This document shows positions 22,720 to 33,650 of a DNA stretch of 64,000 bases, piece by piece (the first letter of the stretch is position 1; each line of letters starts with the position of its first letter). This stretch comes from Elephas maximus indicus. Taxonomy: Eukaryota; Chordata; Mammalia; Proboscidea; Elephantidae. Made by a program: the position numbers and the translations under genes. Below the pieces are notes generated by a model. The model saw only the letters and a list, made by a program, of their open reading frames with translations. It searched no databases and was not told where the DNA came from. The stretch spans positions 33,306,378 through 33,370,377 of the forward strand of contig NC_064839.1 of NCBI RefSeq assembly GCF_024166365.1, written 5' to 3'.

Positions 22720-24628
22720 GCATAACAAACCCCTATCCCGAATAGCTACCCGCTTGCCTGTCAGGGCGCCTGAGATCCTGCCACTTGAGATTCACTGCTG
22801 ACAGTTAAGACATGGTCCCATGGTCCTCTGCCAAAATGCAAGTGCCCCTCAGGGGAATGGTTTTATCACCTCCTTTTAACCTGCTGTGTGACCTTTTCTT
22901 TAGGCCTCCATTTCCCCATCTGTAAAATGTGTCAGTGGGAGGGCTGAGGGGCCTGAGGTGGGACTTGAGGGAGGGGAGAAAGCAGGTTTCCCAGAGGTAC
23001 AAGCTAGGGGACAGACAGCTCTAGATCTCAACATGTGTCAGTTCTGTGGGTCCCCTAAACTTAAAAGGGCCATGGTGCTGGGCCCAAACAGGCAGGGACT
23101 GATGGCTGGAGGAGCCTCCCAAGACCCCTGGACCTTTGCCCGTCAATGTAACAAGTGAATACCTGGGTTGAATTTCTTATCAGCCCAATGTAATGGGGGG
23201 TCAGAACTAGATTTAATTGATTTAAAGACATTCCATGTTTTTCCACACATCTAAGTCCATGAACCATGACTCATGCAACAATGAGACCTATACTTTAGGA
23301 GAAGTCTGTGCTTGGAAACGACTTCTCTTCAAGGACAGCAAAGCTCTAATGGTGTAATTTCAGGCAGGGGCAAGTGAACTGCAAAGACATCTGGAGGCAG
23401 CCGGGTCTTTGGAGCGCTGGCCCCAGCAATAAATTAGAAGCCTATGGTTTCTGGGGACAGGGAAGAGGACCTGGAGGGAGCTCCTGGCCCCTGCACAGTT
23501 CTGGCCTGCTGGGTGCCCTTTGGCCCCAGGCATGGGGTGAGGAGCTGAGCCTAATATGGCTGCTTCAGCCTGAGCCAGCGATGACTCCAGCAACTCCTGG
23601 GGGCTTGAGTCAGGGCAGCAGTGTCCAGCTCTCTGGTCTTTGGGGCACCCGTCTTGGTCCTGGCACCCCTGGAGGTCAGAGATCATGTTGTGGGGGCTGC
23701 AGGGCAGCTCCAGTAGGCAAAACTAAACCACAGAAGTCCTGGGATGAGGAGGAAAAAAAGTCAAGCAACTGGCAGCAGGCAAGAGCTAAACATAAGAGCC
23801 TGCGGCACCTGAGACCTGGCCACATCGAGTTCCTTCATTTTTTGGCCCTGCTGGCACTGACTGACCACCCCAAATGCCAGAGGTCTCTCTAATCATGTGA
23901 TGACCAACCACCTTCCAGATTCCCCCAGTGTTCTCCAGGGAGATGGGGCAAGCACTGTTGGGGGACTCCGAGGCAGGGCCTCCTGATCGCCAGCTCCTCG
24001 GGCAACAGTCTTGTCCCCAGGGGTGAGGCATTGGGAGATCCTACGTGGACCTTGCTACCTATCACCCAGGAACCACACCCCCCACCCCAGCAAACAGTGG
24101 GAACCTACCAACCACAGTCCCTGTGGGCAGCTCTGTGGGCTGAAAACCCACCTAAGCCACACATCGAAGGATTCAGGGGCTCTCACGTGTGTAATTAAAT
24201 GTAAAAATAACACGGAATTATGAAGTGAAGCCTGTGAGAACCAGAACTGACAGAACTGCCTTGTTTTTCCAGGTCTCTCAAGTTTTCTGCCTTTGACAGG
24301 ATGTAGTCTTACCACTTTTCTATCACTCCCTACTAGTGAAAAATATTTGAGTTTTCCTTTTCTGATAGGTTTCCACCTTACACGGGTTGTGGCTTTTGCA
24401 GGTTTTACTGTACTAAGCCAACAGGTAACTACAAGGAAGGTAAACATAATTTTGATTTCTCTCATGTTGCTTTTTATTTTTTTTAAATAAAATATTTAAT
24501 AACAAATTATTTTAGAGCACCTTCCTTTAGTCCCCCTGAGACATGCTCCCTGTGCCTATGGGGTGAACATTATCCATAATTGACTCATTTAATCAAACCT
24601 GAAACCTTTTTAGGTAGGTACTTTACTA
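22720..24628. other. Intergenic DNA with a MIR piece
   Basis: A MIR remnant lies at about 22860-22930 (CTGCTGTGTGACC, CCCCATCTGTAAAATG). Otherwise the stretch looks unique. Long open frames at 23374-23892 (+) and 24055-24465 (-) have no splice context, domain or similarity I recognise, and I treat them as chance. Confidence 0.5.
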
Positions 24629-24923
24629 CAGGTAGTCCCTGACAGGGTTTCATTCTGATGACCCTGTCGTAGCTGGTTCTGACATAAGTCAAAAACCTCT
24701 TTATTTTGTGTTTTGTTTTCATTATTATTACCTGTTATTATCAGTATTTTTGTAAATCCCTTTGAACATCTGCCAGTGAACATCTGAGAATAACATCAGC
24801 AAATTCCACACTACAACATTGTATGCAGTACATATCACTAATGATAGGGTGTACAGAAAGAAAGAGATGGTCGTAAGTGCAGTTCGTGGTAACTCGAATA
24901 CGTCGTAAGTGAGGGACTACCTG
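24629..24923. mobile_element. Small DNA transposon with terminal inverted repeats
   Basis: The left end CAGGTAGTCCCTGAC and the complement of the right end, CAGGTAGTCCCTCAC, differ at one base. Between them are about 265 bases with no coding frame. TA precedes the left end, as in Tc1-mariner insertions, though the right flank reads TG. Probably a nonautonomous mariner-like copy; the exact family is uncertain. Confidence 0.7.
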
Positions 24924-24924
24924 T

Positions 24925-25050
24925 GCTCTTATTTTGTAGATGAGGATGTTGAGGATCAGATTGGTTAAGACACTTGCTCTAGGTCTTACAGGTGGGAGCT
25001 GCTGGGGCCAGAATTAGCCTACCTCAGAGCTAAGCCTCAGTCACCACACT
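24925..25050 (+). mobile_element. MIR SINE fragment
   Basis: TTTGTAGATGAGGATGTTGA, GGTTAAGACACTTGCTC and GTCTTACAGGTGGGAGCTG follow the MIR core. Confidence 0.7.
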
Positions 25051-25242
25051 CCAGGCCCCCAAAAAGGGGTTCGTTGTTCTTCCCACCACTTGCCATACTG
25101 TGCCAGGACACTGCCAGTCCCTGGTGCTAAGCCAGGCTGTGGAAGGGCAGGGTTGGACCTACCACCACACATACCCATAAGTACACCCCACTCCCGCCAT
25201 CACTCTGGAGAACGCGGCTCAGGTGCTTCACGCAGTTTGCTC

Positions 25243-25317
25243 GCGCGCCCTAGTGGCCATGTGTAGAACTGTAGCTTGAGCTCTGGTCCATGCTATACAC
25301 TGGCCACTAGGGGTTGG
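25243..25317. promoter_or_regulatory. Pair of CTCF-like motifs in divergent orientation
   Basis: The minus strand of 25243-25257 reads GCCACTAGGGCGCGC, matching the remembered CTCF core GCCACCAGGGGGCGC at 13 of 15 positions. The plus strand of 25303-25317 reads GCCACTAGGGGTTGG, a weaker match (11 or 12 of 15). The two cores point away from each other, and the surrounding arms (about 25248-25266 and 25293-25313) form an imperfect inverted repeat. The pair lies between CA7 and PDP2. Binding is inference. Confidence 0.5.
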
Positions 25318-25399
25318 AGCCGAACCTGGCTGAGCTGGGGAGGTCACTAACTCTTGCCCAGCAGGTTACTATTTCATTGCTTTTTGTGCAATATCAAAT

Positions 25400-26050
25400 G
25401 TCAGAATCTTTTAAATATTTTTTGCTGTTGTATGTACTCCTGCTTCTATTGCATCCTAAGTAAGCTCTTGCTTCCTCTGGCATTCAGGTGCTCCTGCACT
25501 GGGCAGAGCGGGCATCTGGTTGGTGCCACTGAGCTGCACTAAGGTTCTGGGGGAAAGGGTGTACAAAGAGGACTGAGGCAGTGGCCCACTGTTCCCCGAA
25601 GGTAGGGAAGATAAAAGGAGGCATTCCAGGCAGGGGAACAGCAAGGGCAAAGGCCTGGAGGTAGTTCCATGGAATTAAAAGCTGGTGTGAGAAAAAGCTG
25701 AATTAAATTTGACCCAGTCTCCAGCACAGCCTGGGGATGGGGGTGCCCTGATTACAGTGATGGGTCCTAGTTCTTCAGACAGAAATAGCTCTGGAGCTGA
25801 GGAAAGGAGGACAGTTCTGCCCCAACACCCCTCATTTACTCCCCCCTGTTCCCATTCTTCAGTCACCACACAGCTGGAAGCAGTCTGCCCCATCACATAT
25901 GTGGAAATGACTGCCCCCATTTAACGGACGGAGAAACAGAGGCTCTAAATTTGGCTGAGGTCCCTTGCCCAAGTCACATACTCAGGCAATGACTGTGGTA
26001 GGGCTCTCAGGTGTGCCTGATCTGTGGTCCAGCCTCTTAAACCCCTTTAC
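25400..26050 (+). other. Old repeat remnants between the CTCF-like pair and the AfroSINEs
   Basis: A piece with GGCATTCCAGGCAGGGGAAC and GCAAAGGCCTGGAGGTAG at 25615-25665 recurs in many mammalian interspersed repeats, but I cannot name the family. A MIR-like piece with GGACGGAGAAACAGAGGC lies at about 25918-26040. No exon is seen. Confidence 0.45.
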
Positions 26051-26164
26051 TGGGGGCCCAATGCCAGAAGAAGCTCTTGTCTTTTGAAAAAGCAGGTGTA
26101 AAATATGCTCAGGGGCCTAGAACTTCATAAATGAGCCCAAGGCCACAATGCCTTCCTGGTCCTC

Positions 26165-26352
26165 CAAAACCCATTCTAAACCATAGTGACCCTATAGGAC
26201 AGAGTAGAACTGCCCCATAGAGTTTCCAAGACTGTAATCCTTACGGAAGAAACTGCCACATCTTTTTCCCATGGAGCAGCTGGTGGGTTTTCACCACCTA
26301 TCTTTCAGTTAGCAGCCGAACGCTTTAACCACTGTACCACCAGGGCTCCTTT
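26165..26352 (-). mobile_element. AfroSINE, longer variant
   Basis: Minus-strand head CCCTGGTGGTACAGTGGTTA (complement of 26325-26345), then a box B block and the extra internal segment (complement of GACTGTAATCCTTACGGAAG), then the RTE-like region at 26190-26220. The final tail is incomplete. Confidence 0.85.
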
Positions 26353-26589
26353 CCTGATCCTCAGCAAGAAAGAAAAAAATACCCAGTCCACAAATTCTGT
26401 TTCTGTTCAGCCTTCTGCAAGAAGTGGGTTGTTCAGGTGGAGGCTTATGGGCCTTGACAGTTGCTATGGACTAGTTAAAGTAGGTTTGGTTTTCATGAGT
26501 GTTTTTGAAACACACTAGCCCTGATTTTTCATCCAGGGGCCAGCCTCAGGAAACAAGCATACACTGTTGTTAGCACCAACGGAGGCTGG

Positions 26590-26630
26590 AAAAAAAAAAA
26601 AACCAAACCCAGTGCCATCGAGTCGATCTG
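26590..26630 (-). mobile_element. AfroSINE tail fragment
   Basis: A short piece of about 40 bases: a run of A, then ACCAAACCCAGTGCCATCGA and GTCGA, the complement of the SINE 3' end. Confidence 0.75.
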
Positions 26631-27234
26631 AAGGCCCTCCTTAAATTATAGCCTTTACCTAGAGATAGCTAAACAAATTCACAGCACACAGAGGGGAGAG
26701 AGGTAACTGTTTTCCCAGGAGGAGTGCACGTGAGCTCCCTCTGGCCTTGGAGATACCCAGACTGGCCCCTCAGGCTATTAATGTAATAAGCTTCCAGAAG
26801 ACTGGTCTGCTTGAGGGTCCAGAGGACAGGATCAGGGCCCGTTTCAGCCACAAGCTTGAAGTGTGACCTTGGGGAAGCTGAAGGAAGTCAGCTCAGGTTT
26901 CCAGACTTTATTTTCCTCTGCAAAGAATGGGTATATCGGTGTCTCACAGAGTATGTGGGCTCTGCCAGTTGGGACTAGATTTTACGCAAAAAAGAGGTTC
27001 ATGATGAGATGTTTGGAATTGCTGCAATAAAGTTGAATGAATTCATTTAACTGCAAGATTTTTCAGAGTCTCGGCCATTTGTAGATCTTTTCCAGAGGTG
27101 GGTAGTAGAAATGTGGTCTCTGTTTCTCTGAACATCTTGTGGACTTGTGTCCTATGAATGCACTTTAGAAAGCACGGGTGAGATACGCTCTCAAGTCCTT
27201 CCTATCCCTGGCCTAAGAGTTGGAGAAGGGACAA

Positions 27235-27540
27235 GCAGCCCTGGACATAAAATTCAAACCCTTCCCTTACCCACAAGGCCAGGACCTTTGCCCCTGCTGT
27301 TTTCTCTCCCTGGAATGCTCTTTCCCAAATACTACCTGGGCTCACTCCCTCACTTCCTTCAGATCTTTCTCCAAAGGGTATTTTATATCTTGTTAGAGGA
27401 TGCTTCCCTGATTTCAGATCCAAAAAAGCACTCCCTCTCTAGTCCCCACCCCCAGTGCCTGGGAGTGAGACCTGCCCTCTTCCCAGCTACCTCCCTTGTC
27501 CCAGAACATTGGGCTGGGTTGTGCTTTCTTCCCTCGCACT
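27235..27540 (+). mobile_element. L2 LINE 3' end remnant
   Basis: CCCTGGAATGCTCTTTCCC, TCCTTCAGATCTTTCTCC and GATGCTTCCCTGATTTC follow the L2 3' end. It is interrupted on the right by an AfroSINE. Confidence 0.65.
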
Positions 27541-27554
27541 CCTATGTGTATGTG

Positions 27555-27763
27555 TATATTGTTGCTGTTGTTGGGTGCTGTGGAGTCGACTCCAATTCAT
27601 AGCAACCCATGTGAGAGTAGAACTACACCATAGGGTTTTTTAGGCTGTAATGTTTACAGGAGCAGATCACCAGGTTTTTCTCCCATGGAGTGGCTGGGTG
27701 GGTTCGAACTGCCAACCTTTCGGTTAGCACCAGAGCACTTAACCATTGCACCACCAGGGCTCT
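27555..27763 (-). mobile_element. AfroSINE, longer variant
   Basis: The complement of TTAACCATTGCACCACCAGG forms the head, the box B region is at 27705-27720, the extra internal block is near 27640-27680, and GTTGGGTGCTGTGGAGTCGA is the RTE-like end. Confidence 0.88.
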
Positions 27764-27775
27764 TTGTTTATCTCT

Positions 27776-28285
27776 GTTGTTGTTAGGTGCTGTAGAGTCA
27801 GTTCCGGCTCATAGCAACCCTCTGTGTAACAGAACAAAACTCTGCCCAGTCCAGCACCATCTTCACAATCATTGTTATGCTCGAACCCGTTGTTGTAGCC
27901 ACTGTGTCAATCCATCTCATTGAGGGTCTTCCTCATTTTCGCTGACCTTGTACTTTAGCAAGCATTATGTCCTTCTCCAGGGACTGATCCCTCCTGATAA
28001 CATGTCCAAAGTAAGTGAGACATGGTCTCACCATCCTGGCTTCTAAGGAGCATTCTGATTGTACTTCTTCTAAGAGATTTGTTCATTCTTTCGGCAGTCC
28101 ATGGTATACTCAATATTTTTCATCAACACAATTCAAAGGTGTCAATTCTTCCTCAGTCTTTCTTATTCATTGTCCAGCTTTTGTATGATTGAAAACGCCA
28201 TGGCTTGGGTCTGGCGCACATTAGTCTTCAAGATGACATCTTTGCTTTTTAACTCTTTAAAGAGGTCTTTTGCAGCATGTTAAAT
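27776..28285 (-). mobile_element. RTE LINE 3' end fragment
   Basis: About 510 bases matching the last part of the RTE at 29358-32575, in the same orientation, starting at the tail TTGTTGTTAGGTGCTGTAGA. It includes the region around CTCCAGGGACTGATCC and TTGTCCAGCTTTTGTATGA. It is a 5'-truncated copy. Confidence 0.88.
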
Positions 28286-28977
28286 AAATAAATAAGTATA
28301 TAAATGGAAAGGCGAAGAATGTGAAAGTTCCTACAAAGCTTCATGACCCAGTGATAAGCATTGTTAACTGCTGGCAGTGTGTCCTACTAAAGTTTTCTCT
28401 GCATGCAAACTGGCTTGCACAAGGGGAAATAAGAGAAAAGGGGAGGCAGAGGAGGAGAAGTGCATAAATAAATCATCGTCATTATTATTACTATAAGAAC
28501 ACCCTCTCTTCTTTGTGGTAGTCTGGCTTTTCCACGTGACAGTCTGTCCTGACCAACAGCTCTGTCTGGGCCTTTCCAATCCCATACTTGGCATCCGGAT
28601 AGGTGCTGGGGACCCCTGCTCAGGTCCAGCGAAGTCATTGTGGCCCTGGGTATGGGGCATTGTTCCCCGCCCCGCCCACAGCTCCTGCAACCCATGGCAC
28701 CTGATTCCACCTCGCTCCACAAAGAGTCGTCCAAGTGCCCAGGTACTTGGACCCAGTCCTCTCCTGGAGTGGCCTGGAGGGACTCCCTAGCTCCCACAGT
28801 TTCCAAGAGAGATACCAATTTTTTAGAGTGGCAGAGGCCTGGAATTGACTAGAAAGTAGTAAACTTAAGTCACCTGGTTTAGAATGGGGCAGGTTCCTGG
28901 GACAATTGTCTTAGGGCATAGATGTGCTCAGATCAGCAAGGAGGCTCTTCTGGGTTTATTCCAACATTCTAGGGGAC
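28286..28977. other. Short unique spacer
   Basis: No gene or repeat family recognised. Open frames on both strands overlap without supporting signals. Confidence 0.4.
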
Positions 28978-29190
28978 AGAAGTGTCCTGGGTGGCATAAA
29001 AGGTTAAGTGCTGGACTACTCACCTAAAAGTTAGTGGCTTGAAACCACCCAGAGGAGCCTTGAGAGACAGACCTTGACGACCTGCTTCTGCAAGGTCACA
29101 GCCCTGAAAACCCTATGGAGCAGTTCTACTCTGCACACTTGGACTCACCATGAGTCTGAAAGGACTTGAGAAAAACTTGCAACAACAGGG
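28978..29190 (+). mobile_element. Degraded AfroSINE, longer variant
   Basis: GGCATAAAAGGTTAAGTGCT, CGACCTGCTTCTGCAAGGTC and AAAACCCTATGGAGCAGTTC mark the head, extra block and RTE-like region. The tail is worn but visible as ACCATGAGTCTGAAAGGAC. Confidence 0.75.
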
Positions 29191-29357
29191 GAGTAAAGAC
29201 CCTCAGAACTACTACGAGAGCAAACTCTTCTGCTCATTGGCAAAGAACAAAGACATCTGTATGTTTCTTATTTACAAACTCTCCTAGATATCAGGCCAGA
29301 TGTTATGGATTTGACAGATAGAAACCAGCTGCTGGCACATCATATCCTCCTGACCCA

Positions 29358-32300
29358 AGCTGTTGTTGTTAGGGGCCGTAGAGTCAGTTCCTACTCATAG
29401 TGGCCCTATGCACAACAGAACGAAACACCGCCCAGTCCAGAGCCATCCTTACAATCGTTGTTATGCTTGAGCCCACTGTTGCAGCCACTGTGTCAATCCA
29501 CCTCGTTGAGGGTCTTCCTCTTTTCTGCTGACCCTGTACCCTGCCAGGCATGATGTCCTTCTCCAGGGACTCATCCCTCCTGACAACATGTCCAAAGTAT
29601 GTAAGATGCAGTCTCGCCATCCTTGCCTCTACGGAGCATTCTGGTTGTACTTTTTCTAAGACAGATTTTTTCGTTCTCTTGGCAGTCCATGATATATTCG
29701 ATATTCTTCGCCAACACCACAATTAAAAGGCATCAATTCTTCTTTGGTCTTCCTTATTCATTGTCCAGCTTTCACATGCATATGATGGAATTGAAAATAC
29801 CATGGCTTGGGTCAGGTGCACCTTAGTCTTCAAGGTGACATCTTTGCTCTTCAACACTTCAGAGAGGCCCTTTGCAGCAGATTTACCCAATGCAATGAGT
29901 CTTTTGATTTCTTGACTGCTGCTTCCATGGCTGTTGATTGTGGATCCAAGTAAAATGAAATCCTTGACAACTTCAATCTTTTCTGTTTATCATGATGTTG
30001 CTCATTGGTCCAGTTGTGAGGATTTTTGTTTTCTTTATGTTGAGGTGCAATCCATACTGAAGGCTGTGGTCTTTGATTTTCATTAGTAAGTGCTTCAAGT
30101 CCTCTTCGCTTTCAGCAAGCAAGGTTGTGTCATCTGCATAACGCAGGTTGTTAAAAAGTCTTCCTCCAATCCTGATGCCCCATCTTTCTTTGTATAGTCC
30201 AGCTTCTCGGATTATTTGCTCAGCATACAGATTGAATAGGTATGGTGAAAGAATACAACCCTGACGCACACCTTTCCTGACTCTAAACCAATCAGTATCC
30301 CCTTGTTCTGTCCAAACAACTGCCTCTTGATCTATGTAAAGGTTCCTCATGAGCACAATTAAGTGTTCTGGAATTCCTGTTCTTCACAATGTTATCCATA
30401 ATTTATTAGGATCCACACAGTCGAATGCCTTTGCATAGTCAATAAAACACAGGTAAACATCCTTCTGCTATTCTCTGCTTTCAGCTAGGATCCGTCTGAC
30501 ATCAGCAATGATATCCCTGGTTCCACATGCTCTTCTGAAACCGGCCTGAATTTCTGGCAATTCTTTATCAATATACTGCTGCAGCCATTTTTTAATGATC
30601 TTCAGCAGAATTTTGCTTGCATGTGATATTAATGATATTGTTCTATAATTTCCACATTCAGTTGGATCGCCTTCCTTGGGAATAGGCATAAATATGGATC
30701 TCTTCCAGTCAGTTGGCCAGGAAGCTGTCTTCCATATTTCTTGGCATAGACGAGTGAGCACCTCCAGCGCTGCATCTGTTTGTTGAAACATCTCAATTGA
30801 TATTCTGTCAGTTCCTGGAGCCTTGTTTTTCACCAATGCCTTCAGAGAAGCTTGGACTTCTTCCTTCAGTACCCTCGGTTCCTGATCATATACCACCTCT
30901 TGAAATGGTTGAACATCGACTAATTCTTTTTGGTATAATGACTCTGTGTATTCCTTCCATCTTCTTTTGATGCTTCCTGCATTGTTTAATATTTTCCCCA
31001 TGGAATCCTTCACTATTGCAACTTGAGGCTTGAATTTTTTCTTCAGTTCTTTCATCTTGAGAAACGCTGAGCGTGTTCTTCGCATTTGGTTTTCCATCTC
31101 CGGCTCTTTGCCCATGTCATTATAATACTTTGTCTTCTAGACAGATCCTTTGAAATCTTCTGTTCTGTTCTTTTACTTCATCAATTCTTCCTTTTGCTTT
31201 AGCTGCTAGACGTTCGAGAACAAGTTTCAGAGTCTCCTCTGACATCCATCTTGGTCTTTTCTTCCTTTCCTGTCTTTTCAGCGATCTCTTGCTTTCTTCG
31301 TGGATGATGTCCTTGATGTCATTCCACAACTCATCTGGTCTTCAGTTGCTAGTGTCCAATGCATCAAATCTATCCTTCAGATGGTCTCTAAATTCCAGTG
31401 GGATGTACTCAAGGTCATATTTTTGCTCTCGTGGACTTGCTCTGATTTTCTGCAGTTTCAGCTTGAACTTGCATATGAGCAATTGATGGTCTGTTCCACA
31501 GTCAGCCCCTAGCCTTGTTCTGACTGATATCAAGCTTTTCCATCGTCTTTTTCTACAGATGTAGTCAATTTGATTTCTGTGTGTTCCATCTGGCAAGGTC
31601 CATGTGTATAGTCGCCTTTTATGTTGGTGAAAAAAGGTATTTGCAATGAAGAAGTCATTGGTCTTGCAAAATTCTATCACTCGATCTCCAGCATTGTTTC
31701 TATCACCAAGGCAATATTTTCCAACTACTGATCCTTCTTTGTTTCCAACTTTTGCATTCCAATCACCAGTAATTATCAATGCATCTTGATTGCATGTTTG
31801 ATCAATTTCAGACTGCAGCAGCTAATAAAAATCTTCTATTTCTTCATCTTTGGCCCTAGTGGCTGGTGCTTAAATTTGAATAATAGTCATATTAACTGGT
31901 CTTCCTTGTAGGCGTATGGATATTATCCTATCACTGACAGTGTTGTACTTCAGAGCAGATCTTGAAATGCTCTTTTTGACGATGAATGCAACACCATTCC
32001 TCCTCAAGTTGCCATTCCCAGCATAGTAGACTATGTGATTGTCCGATTCAAAATGGCCAATACCAGTCCATTTCAGCTCACTAATGCCTAGGATATCGAT
32101 GTTTATGTGTTCCATCTCATTTTTGATGACTTCCAATTTTCCTAGTTTCATACTTTGTACATTCCACGTTCTGATTATTAGTGGATGTTTGCAGCTGTTT
32201 CTTCTCATTTTGAGTCGTGCCACGACAGCAAATGAATGTCCCGAAAGCTTTACTCCATCCACGTCATTGAGGTCGACTCTACTTTGCGGAGGCAGCTCTT

Positions 32301-32575
32301 CCCCAGTCATCTTTTGAGTGCCTTCCAACCCGGAGGGCTCATCTTCCAGCACTATATCAGACAATGTTCCGCTGCTATTCATAAGGTTTTCACTGGCTAA
32401 TGCTTTTCAGAAGTAGACTGCCGGGTCCTTCTTCCTAGTCTGTTTTAGTCTGGAAGCTCAGCTGAAACCTGTCCTCCATGGGTGACCCTGCTGGTATCTG
32501 AATACTGGTGGCATAGCTTCCAGCATCACAGCAACTCGAAAGCCCCCACAGTACGACAAACTGACAGACACGTAG
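29358..32575 (-). mobile_element. Nearly full-length RTE (BovB-like) LINE, broken
   Basis: About 3.2 kb, the normal length of an RTE LINE. On the minus strand the endonuclease comes first (RTWNVQSMKLGKLEVIK and DILGISELKWTG near 32020-32180; ITGDWNAKVGN near 31750-31778). Reverse transcriptase follows, with NKAPGTDRISIEMFQ near 30800, QGCILSPYLFNLYAEQ near 30220-30265 and the catalytic RYADDTTLLAES near 30110-30150. A C-terminal domain ends near 29384. The protein is now split over at least six frame segments (29384-29722, 29973-30356, 30468-31115, 31120-31329, 31342-31779, 31870-32382), so it is dead but well preserved. The 3' end TAACAACAACA at 29358 has no long poly(A), as is usual for RTE. 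Confidence 0.92.
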
Positions 32576-32689
32576 GGGCCTGACCCAAGAGCATCCTCAA
32601 ATCCAACTTTCCTAACATTCCATAGAAGGTCTTACCAATACAGCTAAGAAATCATCTACAAGATCCATCTCCCTGCCCTAACAGGGACC

Positions 32690-33070
32690 CTGGTCATTCT
32701 TCTGGCTGTTTTTAAAATAGTTCTTCTTTCTTCTTTTTCTGTTTTTCTTCTGACTACAAGAGTTATGCCAAAATGGAGTATTGTATGTTTATTGTACAAA
32801 ATTTGGAATGTCCACCTTTGATTGTCTGTTCAGGATAAACTGAGAGAAGTGAAATTAGTGGATCAAAGGTATGCCCATTGGGTAGCCTCAATTTATGCTC
32901 CCTCCTGCCAAGATGACAGTGCCCACTCACCAACATCAGGATTTAATCATGTTTTAATATTTTCCAGGATTATTGACTAAGAAATACCTCATTTTAATTT
33001 GCATTTTCTTGGTTTTGAGTGAGGCTGAATATTTTTGCATGTATTCTCAGAAAATCCCAGCTGAGCTTCT
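32690..33070 (+). mobile_element. Probable old L1-derived piece
   Basis: AAATTAGTGGATCAAAGG, TGCCAAGATGACAGTGCCCA and TTTTAATTTGCATTTTCTTG in this order resemble a common old mammalian LINE fragment. It is strongly diverged and its family is uncertain. Confidence 0.45.
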
Positions 33071-33431
33071 GCTTTCCCTTTCTCAAAAGAGGCAGTTCTT
33101 TACCTGTTTTTCTTTTCTTTTCTTATGAGGTCTGGGGATAAGGCAGCCCCAGGGGATAGGATGGAGGACTTGGTCTGGCCATCATATGCTCATATATGTG
33201 GTGTCTGAGTCCTTGAACAAAAGTTCCAGGAAACATAAAATCCTTAAATGTGTATTTTCACTTTGGGAGTGGAGCGTGCGTGATAACTTAGAGAAACCCT
33301 ATAGTTTCAGACTCAGCCAAGAGATGTAATTCTTCTTAGCAAAATGGTTGGGGCAGCCATCTTTGTATACCCAGGGCCCAGGGCCTGACATACTGTAGGC
33401 CTATAGATCGAGTAATTAAATCCTGCTTTCA

Positions 33432-33650
33432 CCTGAAGCCCTGGTGGTACAATGGTTAAGAGCGCAGGCTGCTAACCAAAAGATTGGCAGTTCAAATCCA
33501 CCAGCCACTCCTTGGGAACCCTATGAGGCAGTTCAACTCTGTCCTATAGAGTTCCTATGAGTTGGGTTTCAGAGTCAGAATTGACTCAATGGCAATGTGT
33601 TTGTTTTTTGGGGTTTTTTTGTTGTTGTTTTTGTTTTTGATTTTGTTTTG
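33432..33650 (+). mobile_element. AfroSINE
   Basis: AGCCCTGGTGGTACAATGGT, GCAGTTCAAATCCACCAGCC and AGAATTGACTCAATGGCAAT run from head to tail, with a duplicated piece of the RTE-like region (GAGTTGGGTTTCAGAGTCAG) and a long T-rich end. Confidence 0.88.

Noticed and set aside
23374-23892. A 172-codon intergenic gene
   Set aside because: No splice context, promoter, domain or similarity; its composition matches neighbouring non-coding DNA.
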